Assembly: GCF_030408575.1 (NCBI RefSeq)
Contig: NZ_CP047047.1
Location: forward strand, 1,971,991-2,035,990
Direction of reading: 5' to 3'
DNA: 64,000 nucleotides
DNA from: Corynebacterium auris
GTDB taxonomy: Bacteria > Actinomycetota > Actinomycetes > Mycobacteriales > Mycobacteriaceae
Shown here in pieces: positions 8,270 through 17,035 of this stretch; position 1 is the first letter of the stretch; every line of letters begins with the position of its first letter. Both the position numbers and the translations under genes were made by a program. A model generated the notes under the pieces. It was not told the origin of the DNA. It did no database searches and saw only the letters and a list, made by a program, of their open reading frames with translations.

Positions 8270-8730
8270 CGCGGCGTGCCCGCGCCGCCTGCGCTTTCGC
8301 CCTCGTCGGCGCGCTGGCGGGCTGCGCCGGCGGCGCGGACGAGGCCGCCGCTTTGGGACTCACCGGACAAAGCTGGCAGATCGTCGCGCTGCACACCGAC
8401 CCCGCCGCCCCCGGCGCTCTGCCACCCGACGCGGCCGGAAAGGCCACCCTGGAGTTCGGAGCGGCCTCCATGAGGGGCCTGACCGGCTGCGCGCCGCTGC
8501 GCGCGACCACGACGGCGGAGGGCGCATTGCTGCGCCTCGACGAGGTGGAGGTCGCCGATCCCGGCGACTGCGTCGGCGGCTCGCGCTACGTCCACGACCA
8601 GCTGGTGGGCCTTTTCGCCGCGGGCACGACCTTCCGGGTGCGCCACCTCGGGCAGCGCGAGGCGCTGCTGCGGAAGGAGGGCGCGGCGCCCGGTGCCGAA
8701 GCGCCCTCGCTGAGGATGATGGCGCTGTGA
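8266..8730 (+). CDS. Small lipoprotein inside the trehalose operon
   Basis: A protein of 154 aa with an RR-containing signal sequence and lipobox VGALAGC, so it is likely lipid-anchored to the outer face of the membrane. The mature part (SWQIVALHTD, LTGCAPLRATTT, DPGDCVGGSRYVHDQL) resembles META/HslJ-type beta proteins, though I rate this weakly. The two remaining Cys could form a disulphide. It begins with GTG overlapping the otsA stop and ends overlapping the otsB start, both by 4 bp, so all three genes are translationally coupled. Why a surface lipoprotein is produced with cytoplasmic trehalose enzymes is not known. Confidence 0.8.
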   Translation: MTRRARAACAFALVGALAGCAGGADEAAALGLTGQSWQIVALHTDPAAPGALPPDAAGKATLEFGAASMRGLTGCAPLRATTTAEGALLRLDEVEVADPGDCVGGSRYVHDQLVGLFAAGTTFRVRHLGQREALLRKEGAAPGAEAPSLRMMAL

Positions 8731-9467
8731 GCGGGATCGACACGGCCCTGCGGCGCTTGGCGGGCGCGCCTACTCTGCTGGTCTGCCTCGACTTCGACGG
8801 CACCATCGCCGAGATCGTCCCCGACGCGGCCGCGGCGCGCGCCCACCCCGAGGCCCTGCAGGCCATCGAGGCCCTCAGCCAGCTGCCGAAGACCACGGTG
8901 GCCGTGCTCAGCGGCCGCCACCTCGACGGGCTGCGCAGCGTTTTCCCGCTGGGCGACCCGGTGGTGCTGGTCGGCTCCCACGGCGCCGAAACCACCGCGG
9001 GCGGGCCGCAGCTGACGGCCGCGGACCGGCAGTACCTGCAGCGCGTGGAGGAGCGGCTCGCGGCCCTCGCCGAGCCCCCCGCCTTCGTGGAGGTCAAGCC
9101 CTACCAGCGCGTCCTCCACGTCGCCGCGCTCGCCGCCACCGAACCCGACAAGGCCGCCGCGCTGCTTGCCCGGGCCCTTGAGATCGACGCGGAGGGCAGG
9201 CCGGTGACGCCGGGCAAAAACGTCGTGGAGTTCTCCGCCTTAGACATCACCAAGGGCACGTGGCTCGGGCGCGCCAAGCGCAGCTTTAGCGCCACGCTCT
9301 TCGCCGGCGACGACACGACGGACGAGGCCGCGCTGGCGGTGCTCGACAGCGGCGACGTGGGCATCAAGGTCGGCGACAAGCCCTCCATCGCGGGGCTGCG
9401 GCTGCGCACCGTGCCCGAACTGGCGGCCTTCCTCACCTGCCTCGCACGCGCCCGCGGGGCGCGCTGA
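8727..9467 (+). CDS. otsB: Trehalose-6-phosphate phosphatase OtsB
   Basis: A HAD-superfamily phosphatase of 246 aa that releases trehalose from trehalose 6-phosphate. HAD motif I is LDFDGTIAEI (nucleophile Asp near residue 22), motif II lies in AVLSGRHLDGL, and the metal-binding motif IV is AGDDTTDEAAL near 192-202. The substrate-side blocks GSHGAE and GKNVVEF are also typical of OtsB. GTG start overlaps the stop of the upstream lipoprotein gene. Its 3' end overlaps the convergent LacI-type regulator gene by 35 bp. Confidence 0.93.
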   Translation: MSGIDTALRRLAGAPTLLVCLDFDGTIAEIVPDAAAARAHPEALQAIEALSQLPKTTVAVLSGRHLDGLRSVFPLGDPVVLVGSHGAETTAGGPQLTAADRQYLQRVEERLAALAEPPAFVEVKPYQRVLHVAALAATEPDKAAALLARALEIDAEGRPVTPGKNVVEFSALDITKGTWLGRAKRSFSATLFAGDDTTDEAALAVLDSGDVGIKVGDKPSIAGLRLRTVPELAAFLTCLARARGAR

Positions 9468-10515
9468 CCGTGCGGCCGGGCACGAACGTCGTAGGCAGGA
9501 TGGTGCGCGGTGGGCTGGGCGGGGCGGGGGCGCCAATAAGCGAGCTCAGCACGCGACCCACCTCGCGGCCCTTGCGCGTGTTGGGCTGCTCCACCGTGGT
9601 CAGGCCGAGGTAGCGAGCGGCGGCGATGCCGTCGAAGCCGGTGACCGACAGCTCGTGCGGGACACGCTCGCCGAACGCGTCGAGGACGCCGAGGGCCATC
9701 GAGTCCGTGGTACACAGCACGGCGGTGAGCTCGGGGTGCGAGCCGATGAGCTCGCGGGCGCCGTCGGCCGCAGCGGCGAGGTCGTTGAAGTGCCTGTTAA
9801 CGATGGGCACGTCAACGATTCCGGCGGCGCGGAAGACCTCCAGCGCCCCGCGGACGCGGTCGCGCTGCACGTGCATGTCTGAGGTGTTCAGATCGGCGTC
9901 CGTGACGGCGCCGTCGCGCGGGCGGCTGAAGAGGCGCTTGGTGAGGATGCCGATGTGGCGGTGGCCGGCGTCGACAAGCGTGCGGGCCGCGGGCTGGATG
10001 GCGGCGAAGTCGTCGATGCCCACGTAGGCAACGCCCGGGAGGTTCGCGGGCTGGTCGCACACCACCACCGGCAGCCCCCGGGCCCGAGCCGCCTTCAGGT
10101 GCGGGTCCCCGGCGGGGACGGAGTAGACGACGAAGCCGTCGACGATCGCGTCCGCGACGGCGTCCCTGTTCAGCGTCGGCCCCTCCCCCGGTCCGACGGG
10201 GATGAGCGTCAGGGAGACATCGTTCGTGGCGGCCAGGCCGGCCAAAAAGGCGACGGAGGCCTGGTCCTCGAAAGCGTAGGCGAGGCGCTCGGTGAGGATC
10301 ACTCCGAGCGCGCCGGACCGGGCGGTGCGCAGCGAGCGCGCCGTGGGGTTCGGGCCCGGGTACCCGAGGGTGCGCGCCGTGCCGAGGATGCGTTCGCGCA
10401 GCTGCGGCGACAGCTGGTCCGGGCGGTTGTACGCGTTGGACACGGTCGTGCGCGAGACGCCGAGCTCGGCGGCGATGGAGGCCAGGGTTGCCCGGGGGGC
10501 GGGGCGGCGGGGCAT
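9433..10515 (-). CDS. ipsA: LacI-family regulator, IpsA-like
   Basis: A transcription factor of 360 aa. The N-terminal LacI helix-turn-helix is clear (ATLASIAAELGVSRTTVSNA then YNRPDQLSPQLRERIL), followed by a periplasmic-binding-protein-like effector domain with PVVVCDQPANLPGVAYVGID and AVLCTTDSMALGVLDAF. In C. glutamicum the LacI regulator between otsB and the zinc transporter is IpsA (Cg2910), which activates myo-inositol phosphate synthase. The same neighbourhood supports this identity. The ATG at 10515 has TACGAT 7 nt upstream, indicating a leaderless mRNA. Target and ligand are inferred from the family only. Confidence 0.8.
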   Translation of the reverse strand: MPRRPAPRATLASIAAELGVSRTTVSNAYNRPDQLSPQLRERILGTARTLGYPGPNPTARSLRTARSGALGVILTERLAYAFEDQASVAFLAGLAATNDVSLTLIPVGPGEGPTLNRDAVADAIVDGFVVYSVPAGDPHLKAARARGLPVVVCDQPANLPGVAYVGIDDFAAIQPAARTLVDAGHRHIGILTKRLFSRPRDGAVTDADLNTSDMHVQRDRVRGALEVFRAAGIVDVPIVNRHFNDLAAAADGARELIGSHPELTAVLCTTDSMALGVLDAFGERVPHELSVTGFDGIAAARYLGLTTVEQPNTRKGREVGRVLSSLIGAPAPPSPPRTILPTTFVPGRTVSAPRGRVRGR

Positions 10516-10576
10516 GGGCCCAATCGTATTGTGCCGGGGGCGGACGCCCCGGATGAGGGGCCTGGCCACCAATTAT

Positions 10577-10591
10577 TGAAACATGTTTTCA
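10577..10591. promoter_or_regulatory. Putative Zur operator of the zinc ABC transporter
   Basis: TGAAACATGTTTTCA is a near-perfect palindrome located about 20 bp upstream of the binding-protein start, in the gap between ipsA and the transporter. It resembles the TGAAAAT-type boxes of corynebacterial Zur, which is known to control the orthologous cg2911-cg2913 operon in C. glutamicum. Confidence 0.65.
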
Positions 10592-10611
10592 CTAGTGGTT
10601 TGATGGTACGC

Positions 10612-11520
10612 ATGAGAAAGTTTAGCCCCACGCGCCCCTTCGCGGGTGTCATCGCAGCAGCAACGGCAGCAGCCACCCTCATGGCCTGCTCCCCCGAGAA
10701 CGAGCAGGACAGCGCCGCGCCCGCCGAGGAACAGACGGAGGACACCGTCGCCACCACGCAGGTGTGGGCTGACGTTGCCACCTCCGTCCTCGACCGCGAG
10801 ATCGGCGCCGTGATCTCCAACCCCTCCATCGACCCGCACGACTACGAGCCGACCGCGGAAGACCACGCCCGCATCCAGTCGGCCGACCTCGTCATCGCCA
10901 ACGGCGGCTCCTACGACGTCGGGCTCTACACCGCCGCCGAGCCCGGGAACATCATCTCGGCCCTGCCGCTCGCGGAGGACGACGAGCACGACCACGACCA
11001 CGACCACGAGCATGACCATGACCATGACCATGACCACGCTCACGATGAGAACGAGCACATCTGGTACTCCACCGAGGCCGTGCGCGAGGTAGGCCACCAG
11101 ATCGCCGAGACCGCCGGCGGCGACACCGCCGAGCTCGACGCCCAGCTCGACGCCATCGCCGCCGACATCGACGACCTGCCCGCGGCCCGGATCGCACAGG
11201 TTCACCCGATCGCCGACGCGCTCATCGAGGAATCCGACCTCGAGCTGGTCACCCCCGAGTCCTACCGCAGCGCCACGCTGAACCACACCGAGCCCCCGGC
11301 CGCCGCCATCGCTGAGTTCCTCGACGCCATCGAGGCCGGCGAGATCGACGTGCTCGTCCACAGCCCGCAAAGCGTCAACGCCTCCGCCCGCCGCATCATC
11401 GAGGCGGCCCAGGAGCACAACGTGCCCATCGTCGAGGTCTACGAGACCCCGCCGAACGGCGAGGAGTTCCTCGACTACTTCGCCCGCGTGGTCGACGAAA
11501 TCGGCCAGGCACTTCAGTGA
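10612..11520 (+). CDS. Zinc ABC transporter, substrate-binding lipoprotein
   Basis: A cluster A-I (ZnuA/AdcA-type) binding protein of 302 aa. It has a signal sequence ending in lipobox ATLMAC, so it is anchored outside the membrane. Motifs are SNPSIDPHDYEPTAEDHARI, a long His/Asp loop (EHDHDHDHEHDHDHDH, near residues 124-145) that is typical of zinc-specific members, and the late ligand region HSPQSVNASARRI. A second ATG lies 9 bp upstream at 10603. It overlaps the ATPase gene by 4 bp, and the whole operon follows a Zur-like palindrome. It corresponds to Cg2911 of C. glutamicum. Confidence 0.92.
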   Translation: MRKFSPTRPFAGVIAAATAAATLMACSPENEQDSAAPAEEQTEDTVATTQVWADVATSVLDREIGAVISNPSIDPHDYEPTAEDHARIQSADLVIANGGSYDVGLYTAAEPGNIISALPLAEDDEHDHDHDHEHDHDHDHDHAHDENEHIWYSTEAVREVGHQIAETAGGDTAELDAQLDAIAADIDDLPAARIAQVHPIADALIEESDLELVTPESYRSATLNHTEPPAAAIAEFLDAIEAGEIDVLVHSPQSVNASARRIIEAAQEHNVPIVEVYETPPNGEEFLDYFARVVDEIGQALQ

Positions 11521-12206
11521 TCGCACGGCTTATCGACGCCACCGTCGAGCCGCTCTGGAGCAACGTCAACCTCGACATCGCCGAGGGCGAGATGATCGCC
11601 GTCCTCGGCCCCAACGGCTCGGGGAAGTCGACGCTGCTCAACTGCCTGGCCGGCATCCGCCGCCTGCAGTCCGGCCGCGCTGAGGTCAACGGCCGGCTGG
11701 GCTTCATCCCGCAGCAGCGCATGTTCGACCAGGACCTGCCCCTGCGCGCCCGCGACCTCGTCTCCCTCTCGCTCGGCCACGGTATCCTGCGCAACCGGCG
11801 CGCCAACCGCGCGAGGGTGGACGAGCTGCTCGCCTCCGTGGGGGCGAGCCACCTCGCCGACGCCCGCGTGGGCGCCCTTTCCGGCGGGCAGCAGCAGCTC
11901 GTGCGCCAGGCGCAGGCCCTGGCCAAGCGACCCGAGATCCTGCTCGCCGACGAGCCCTTCCTCTCCCTCGACGTCGCCCACCAGCGCGAGACGGTCCAGC
12001 GCTTCCGCTCCCTCGGCGCGGCGGTGCTCATGGTCACCCACTCGATCGACCCAGTCGTCGACGTGGTGGACCGCATCCTCTACATCGGCCCGCAGGGACA
12101 CGTCTTGGGCCCTGTGAGCGAGGTGCTCGACTCGGACGTGCTCAGCGACCTCTACGGCGCGCCCGTCGACGTGGTCACCGTGCGCGGTAAGACGGTGATC
12201 GTGTGA
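11517..12206 (+). CDS. Zinc ABC transporter, ATP-binding protein
   Basis: A 229-aa ABC ATPase of the ZnuC/AdcC type. It shows Walker A GPNGSGKS near residue 31, the signature LSGGQQQLVRQAQAL, Walker B ILLADEPFLSLD and the switch His in MVTHSID. The start is GTG overlapping the stop of the binding-protein gene (GTGA), and its own stop overlaps the permease start by 4 bp. It energises zinc import through the permease encoded next. Confidence 0.92.
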   Translation: MIARLIDATVEPLWSNVNLDIAEGEMIAVLGPNGSGKSTLLNCLAGIRRLQSGRAEVNGRLGFIPQQRMFDQDLPLRARDLVSLSLGHGILRNRRANRARVDELLASVGASHLADARVGALSGGQQQLVRQAQALAKRPEILLADEPFLSLDVAHQRETVQRFRSLGAAVLMVTHSIDPVVDVVDRILYIGPQGHVLGPVSEVLDSDVLSDLYGAPVDVVTVRGKTVIV

Positions 12207-13054
12207 TCGATTTCCTCTCCGGGGCGATCGAGCAGACGCGCTACCTGCTCGGATTCGACTTCGTCCGCGCCTCACTTCTCGCCTCCGCCTTCCTCGGCGT
12301 TCTCTCCGGCGTCATCGCCCCGCTGGTGATCCTGCGCAAGATGTCCTTCGGCGTTCACGCCACCTCCGAGCTGGCGCTCATGGGCGCTGCCATCGCCCTG
12401 TTCTTCGGCCTGAGCCTGCCGCTGGGCGCCGTTGCCGGCTCCGTCGCGGCAGCGCTTCTGCTCGTAGCCTTCGGCCTGCGCGGCGGCAACGACGCCGCCG
12501 TCGGCGTGGTCATGAGCTTCGGCATGGGCGTGTCCGTCCTCTTCCTCTACCTCTACCCCGGCAACTCCACGATCGCGATGTCCCTGCTCACCGGACAGAT
12601 CGTCGGCGTGACCGGCTCCGGGGTGCGCTCGCTTGCGATCGCCACCGTCCTCGTGGTGGTGGCCGTCGCGCTGCTGTGGCGCCCCCTTTTGTTCGCCTCC
12701 GCCGACCCGGCCGTCGCCGCCGCCTCGGGCGTGCGCGTGCGCCTCATCGCCACGGCCTTCGCCGTCCTGCTCGGCATCGCCGCGGCGCAGACCGTGCAGA
12801 TCGTCGGGGCGCTGCTGGTGATGTCGCTGCTCATCGCCCCCGGGGCAAGCGCCGTGGCCATCACCTCGAACCCGCTGACCGCGGTGGCGTGGTCGGTGCT
12901 GTTCGCGGAGGTCGCCGCCGTCGGCGGGATCCTCCTCTCGCTCGCCCCGGGCCTGCCCGTGAGCGTCATGGTCTCCTTCATCTCCTTCGCCATCTACCTC
13001 GTGTGCCGACTGGTCGGCGGGCGCAGGGCACGACGCATCCAGGCAACGGGCTAA
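12203..13054 (+). CDS. Zinc ABC transporter, permease
   Basis: A membrane permease of the ABC-3 family (ZnuB type), 283 aa, with about eight hydrophobic segments. Family marks are LRKMSFGVHATSELALMGAA near residues 46-65, GMGVSVLFLYLYPGN, and QIVGALLVMSLLIAPGASA near 198-215. It is the last gene of the Zur-linked zinc operon and overlaps the ATPase gene by 4 bp. Confidence 0.92.
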   Translation: MIDFLSGAIEQTRYLLGFDFVRASLLASAFLGVLSGVIAPLVILRKMSFGVHATSELALMGAAIALFFGLSLPLGAVAGSVAAALLLVAFGLRGGNDAAVGVVMSFGMGVSVLFLYLYPGNSTIAMSLLTGQIVGVTGSGVRSLAIATVLVVVAVALLWRPLLFASADPAVAAASGVRVRLIATAFAVLLGIAAAQTVQIVGALLVMSLLIAPGASAVAITSNPLTAVAWSVLFAEVAAVGGILLSLAPGLPVSVMVSFISFAIYLVCRLVGGRRARRIQATG

Positions 13055-13185
13055 GCGGAAACGAAGAGGCACCTGCTGGCCGTTTTTGCAGCTACAACAC
13101 TGCGCTGCGTGAGACGCTAGTGTCCGCTTCTTCCGGCGCGAAATGAGACGCACACGACCTCGCATCCACTCTTATTTACAACGCT

Positions 13186-13210
13186 GGGGCCAGCATGCTA
13201 GGCTGGCCCC
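13186..13210. terminator. Hairpin downstream of the zinc operon
   Basis: GGGGCCAGC, a 7-base loop and GCTGGCCCC form a perfect 9-bp stem. It lies between the zinc operon and the low-GC NYN gene, about 130 bp past the permease stop. No T run follows on either strand, so terminator function is tentative, and it could also be part of the NYN gene leader. Confidence 0.4.
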
Positions 13211-13289
13211 CATTGGGCCCAGCCGTTGACCCTCCGCCAATATGGAGAAGGCCGATGACTGGGCCCCACGTTCATTTTCAGGGGGTCCT

Positions 13290-14068
13290 ATGGGGAGACA
13301 CTTTTCACCGAAATCTAGCCCAGATTACCCGCGGCGACCGCTCGTAACTGCAATTTTGGTGGACGGGGGGTTTTACCGGAAACGGGCGAATGCTCTGTTC
13401 GGCAAAGAAAAGTCTCCCCGGGAAAGAGCAGATGAGCTGCTAGAGTATTGCCGTCGCCATATTCGCCAGTCCCAGAGCAGTCTGTATCGCATCTACTATT
13501 ACGACTGCCAACCCTCCGATAGGGTCGTATACCATCCGTTGACGCAGAAGCACGTGAACCTCGGCAAGTCAGATGAGTCAGATGAGTTCGTGTGGATGAC
13601 GGAATTTCTGCAAGAAATAGTGAAGAAAAGAAAAGTAGCTCTACGACGGGGGAAGAACTCGAGACCCAAAACGGTTTTAGCCTCAAACCTCAGCCGCTGA
13701 AAGATCTGTGCCGAGGTAAAATTTCTGTGGGCGAGCTTACCGAAGCCGACTTTTCCCTAGACATTACCCAAAAGGGCGTGGATATGCGGATTGGCCTGGA
13801 TATCGCTTCTCTTGCAGAACGCGGCTTGGTCAACCAAATCATCATAATCTCGGGCGACAGCGACTTTGTTCCCGCTGCGAAGCACGCCCGGCGCTCTGGC
13901 ATAGACTTCATTCTTGATCCACTTTGGGCCCGAGTCTCCGCAAGCCTCAACGAGCACGTTGATGGAGTGCGTCAGTGTGTTAGCAAACCGCCCAAGAATA
14001 AAGCTGACCCCCTGCACCAGGACTATGAACCCGCCGTTCACGACGATAATGACGAGGACGAGCTTTAG
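13290..14068 (+). pseudogene. NYN-domain (PIN-like) protein, frameshifted
   Basis: Two overlapping frames make one NYN-domain protein of about 260 aa. The first frame holds TAILVDGGFYRKRA (first metal-binding Asp) and ends VALRRG. The second frame resumes at EELETQNGFSL and contains the DMRIGLDIASLA and IIISGDSDFVPAAKHARR motifs with the remaining acidic residues. The frames join at a run of five G (13648-13652), and a sixth G would restore a single frame. NYN domains resemble PIN/FLAP nucleases and are often encoded on islands or near defence genes. The GC content is below that of its neighbours, suggesting transfer. It is a pseudogene unless a -1 slip or a sequencing error applies. Confidence 0.75.
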
Positions 14069-14436
14069 GATCAGCATCTCGGCTGGCGGCCTTCCCAGCG
14101 ACGTACTGGCCTATTTGTCTATAGCCCGCCAATGCGGCTACGACTGATCTGAAAAACCTACCCGAGCTCAGCCGCAGCCAGCATTTTCAGGACCCAACTT
14201 TTCCGTTTTGTTCCACGCTGTGCAAGGCACGAACTTTTCAGATGGCGACAACGAGTCGATGGTCCCAAATGGTCTTTGGAGCGAGCCCCACTTTTCTCGA
14301 CGGCCCCGCCACCAGTTTTTGCGTCGGTCATAGCGCTACATCGCAACTCACGGAAAGCACGCACGAGCTCATGGACCGTGGCTTCGCTTGACGGAGCCTT
14401 CCCACTCGCCCGCGGACGGCAGCTAGAGTGGGCCGG
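14069..14436. other. Gene-free low-GC spacer
   Basis: No convincing gene is present in this 368-bp stretch. Just after the NYN gene one frame reads GLPSDVLAYLSIARQCGYD before a stop at 14147, which may be a leftover of another island gene. The end (14424-14429) holds TAGAGT, the -10 box of the following hydrolase. Confidence 0.4.
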
Positions 14437-15243
14437 GTGACTCTCAACCGCACCCGACGAAGCCTGCACCACGACGGCCGGGACAGGACCTGGCTGGAGG
14501 TCACCGCGGGCGACGGCCCCGCCGACACCCTCGTTCTGTTTTTGCACGGCTCACTGCAGTCAGGCAGCGTCGCGCGAAACTTCACGGGCCGCACCTTCGA
14601 CACCCTCGCCTCGCCGAGCTGCCGCGTAGTGTACCCCGACGGCATCGGCCGCCACTTCAACGACCTGCGCCGCAGCTTCACGGAAAGCGCCCGCACCCTC
14701 GGCGTCGACGACGTCGGCTTCCTCCGCGAGCTCATCGCGCTGTACGGCGCGACCCGAGTCATCGGCTGCGGCTTTTCCAACGGCGGGCAAATGCTCCTTC
14801 GCATGCTTTTCGACGCCCCCGGCGCCCTCCACGGCGCCGCCCTGTTCGGCGCCCCCGCCCCCACCGAGGACAACATGCTGAGCGCACCGTCCGGCTGGGT
14901 TCCCACCCCGATCCTCGCGGTGCAGGGTGCCGCCGACCCGATCGTCCCCTACCACGGCGGCGAGGCGGGCCTGGGACCCGCCAACCGCGGCACTGCCCGC
15001 TCCGCCCTCGACTCCGCGCGCTACCTGGCCTCGCTGAACGGGGCGGGCCGCCACGAGCGCTCGCACCCGAAGCCCACGGTGACGGTGGACACCTGGTCCG
15101 GCGGCGGCGCCCCGGTGGAGCTGTGGTCACTCGAGGGCGTCGGCCACCTCGTGCCCTCCCCCGCGCGCCTGGACGAGCGCCTCGGCCCCGGCACCGACGC
15201 GGTTGTGGGAGCGGACCTGGTCAGGGACTATTTTTCCCTCTAG
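14437..15243 (+). CDS. Alpha/beta hydrolase, PHB depolymerase/LpqC-like esterase
   Basis: A hydrolase of 268 aa. It has the oxyanion motif LFLHGSLQSG, a nucleophile elbow GFSNGG (Ser near residue 112), the acid region AADPIVPYHGG and the final catalytic His in EGVGHLVPS. The pattern matches the poly(3-hydroxybutyrate) depolymerase/feruloyl esterase-like family. No signal peptide is visible, so it is probably cytoplasmic. GTG at 14437 lies 7 nt after TAGAGT, so the mRNA is probably leaderless, and another GTG is at 14428. Substrate unknown. The next gene has its own promoter-like box. Confidence 0.75.
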   Translation: MTLNRTRRSLHHDGRDRTWLEVTAGDGPADTLVLFLHGSLQSGSVARNFTGRTFDTLASPSCRVVYPDGIGRHFNDLRRSFTESARTLGVDDVGFLRELIALYGATRVIGCGFSNGGQMLLRMLFDAPGALHGAALFGAPAPTEDNMLSAPSGWVPTPILAVQGAADPIVPYHGGEAGLGPANRGTARSALDSARYLASLNGAGRHERSHPKPTVTVDTWSGGGAPVELWSLEGVGHLVPSPARLDERLGPGTDAVVGADLVRDYFSL

Positions 15244-15253
15244 CCTGGGGGCC

Positions 15254-16126
15254 ATGAGTACAGCACTGATTATTGGAAGCGGTCTGATCGGCAAATCCTT
15301 CATCACGCGATTCACGCAAGCGGGGTGGGAGGTGAACGTCCACGACATCGACTCCGACGTCGCCGACGAGGTGGAACAGCTCGGCGCCACCTTCTTCAGC
15401 GACCTCGAAGAGGCGGCCGAGGGCGTGGACTTTGTGCAGGAGGCCGGGCCGGAGGACCCGGAGTTCAAGCAGGAGATGTTCGCCCGGCTCGCGGAGGTGA
15501 CGGGGGACGGCGTGGTTTTGGCGTCGTCAAGCTCGGCTCTGCTGCCCTCGCTCATTGCGCGCGATAACCCCGCCGCCGAGCGCGTCATCGTCGGCCACCC
15601 GTTTACGCCCGTGCACCTCATGCCCGTGCTCGAGATCGTGCCGGGGCCCGACACCAGCTCCGAGACGACGCAGCGGGCGGAAAAGGTCTACTCTGAGCTC
15701 GGGTTTGAGCCGACGACGCTGCGCAAGGAGATCACGGGCTTTGTGGGCAACCGGATCCAAAAGGCGATCATGTGGGAGGCCATCTACCTCGTGCAGGAGG
15801 GCGTGGTCACCCCGGAGGAGCTGGACACCATCGTGCGCAACTCGCTCGGGCTGCGCTACGCGGCGGTCGGGCCCTTCGAGGCCAACCGGCTCGGCGGCGG
15901 GGCAGAGGGGATCTCCGCGATTTTCGAGGGCATCGCCTCGGCGTGGGCCGACAACATGCCGGCCGGGGAACCGGACCTGGATAACCTCGACGAGCTATTC
16001 TCGCAGGTCGACGACGCCTACGGCGCCGACGAGGAGTCCTTCGAGCGACGCGAAACCGCCCGCGACGAGAAGCTGCGCGGCTTCAACGCGGTTATTTCTG
16101 GCGACGCTGACGAGCAAACTCGCTAA
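15254..16126 (+). CDS. 3-hydroxyacyl-CoA dehydrogenase-family NAD-binding protein
   Basis: A 290-aa oxidoreductase. The Rossmann fingerprint [11 protein letters not shown] is at residues 5-15, with the NAD-selecting acid in VHDID. The family blocks [31 protein letters not shown] (catalytic His) and [13 protein letters not shown] follow, matching 3-hydroxyacyl-CoA dehydrogenases and the related L-carnitine/gulonate dehydrogenases. The single-domain C-terminal part is short, so a carnitine- or hydroxy acid-type substrate is possible. TAGCCT lies 7 nt before the ATG, suggesting a leaderless start. The 3' end overlaps rlmB on the opposite strand by 35 bp. Confidence 0.8.
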   Translation: MSTALIIGSGLIGKSFITRFTQAGWEVNVHDIDSDVADEVEQLGATFFSDLEEAAEGVDFVQEAGPEDPEFKQEMFARLAEVTGDGVVLASSSSALLPSLIARDNPAAERVIVGHPFTPVHLMPVLEIVPGPDTSSETTQRAEKVYSELGFEPTTLRKEITGFVGNRIQKAIMWEAIYLVQEGVVTPEELDTIVRNSLGLRYAAVGPFEANRLGGGAEGISAIFEGIASAWADNMPAGEPDLDNLDELFSQVDDAYGADEESFERRETARDEKLRGFNAVISGDADEQTR

Positions 16127-17030
16127 GCACCACGCCCGCCGCCACTGAGGCGTTGAGGGATTCCACCCACGCCTCGGTGGGGATGGACATGATGACGTCG
16201 CAGTTCTCGCGCACCAGGCGCGAGATGCCCTTGCCCTCGGAGCCGACGACGATGACGACCGGGTCGGCCGCGCCGTTGAAGGTGTCCAGGGTGTGCTCCC
16301 CGCCCGCGTCGAGGCCCACGACCATGTAGCCGTTGTCCTTGAACTCCTTGACGGTGCGGGTGATGTTGGTGGCCTTCGCCACCGGCAGCCGCGCCGCGGT
16401 GCCCGCGGAGGTGCGCCAGGCCACGCCGGTGACCTGCGCCGAGCGGCGCTCCGGGATGATAACGCCGTGGCCGCCGAACGCCGCGGTGGAGCGGATCACC
16501 GCGCCGAGGTTGCGGGGGTCGGTGATGTTGTCGAGGATGACGAACATGCCGGTCTCCCCGCGCTCTTTCACACCCGCGATCAGGTCGAAGACGTCCGCGT
16601 ACTTGTAGGGCTGGATGCGCAGGCCCACGCCCTGGTGCAGCCCGTTTCCCGTCATGTTGTCCAGGTCCCGGCGCGGCACCTCGTGGACCGGCAGGCCCCG
16701 GGAATTAGCCAGGGTGACGGCCTCGCTGAGCCGGTCGTCGTGGCCGGTGCCCTGGGCGACGTAGAGCGCCTCGGCGGGCACCTTCGCGTGCAGGCACTCC
16801 ACGACGGGGTTGCGCCCCACCACGAGGTCGACGCTCTCGCGCTCGTGGCGCCCCGAAGCGCGGCGCTCGCGCTCGAGCTTGCGCTTGTGGGCGGAGTGGT
16901 AGACGCGGTCCTCCGCCTTCGGGGTGGCCCCCTTGCCCTTCAGACCCCGGCGGCGCTGCCCGCCTGAGCCCTTCGAGGCCCCCTTCTTCGGCGTCTTCTG
17001 CTTGTCCGGGCGCTGGTACGGTTTAGCCAT
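16092..17030 (-). CDS. rlmB: 23S rRNA 2'-O-methyltransferase, TrmH/RlmB family
   Basis: A SpoU-class RNA methyltransferase of 312 aa. The first 60 residues are rich in Lys, Arg and Gly and probably contact RNA. A substrate-binding domain follows ([21 protein letters not shown]), then the knotted catalytic domain with [32 protein letters not shown] and [20 protein letters not shown]. These match RlmB, which methylates the G2251 loop of 23S rRNA. It is 5 bp downstream of cysS and so in the ispD-ispF-cysS-rlmB transcription unit, as in mycobacteria. Confidence 0.88.
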   Translation of the reverse strand: MAKPYQRPDKQKTPKKGASKGSGGQRRRGLKGKGATPKAEDRVYHSAHKRKLERERRASGRHERESVDLVVGRNPVVECLHAKVPAEALYVAQGTGHDDRLSEAVTLANSRGLPVHEVPRRDLDNMTGNGLHQGVGLRIQPYKYADVFDLIAGVKERGETGMFVILDNITDPRNLGAVIRSTAAFGGHGVIIPERRSAQVTGVAWRTSAGTAARLPVAKATNITRTVKEFKDNGYMVVGLDAGGEHTLDTFNGAADPVVIVVGSEGKGISRLVRENCDVIMSIPTEAWVESLNASVAAGVVLSEFARQRRQK

Positions 17031-17035
17031 AACTG

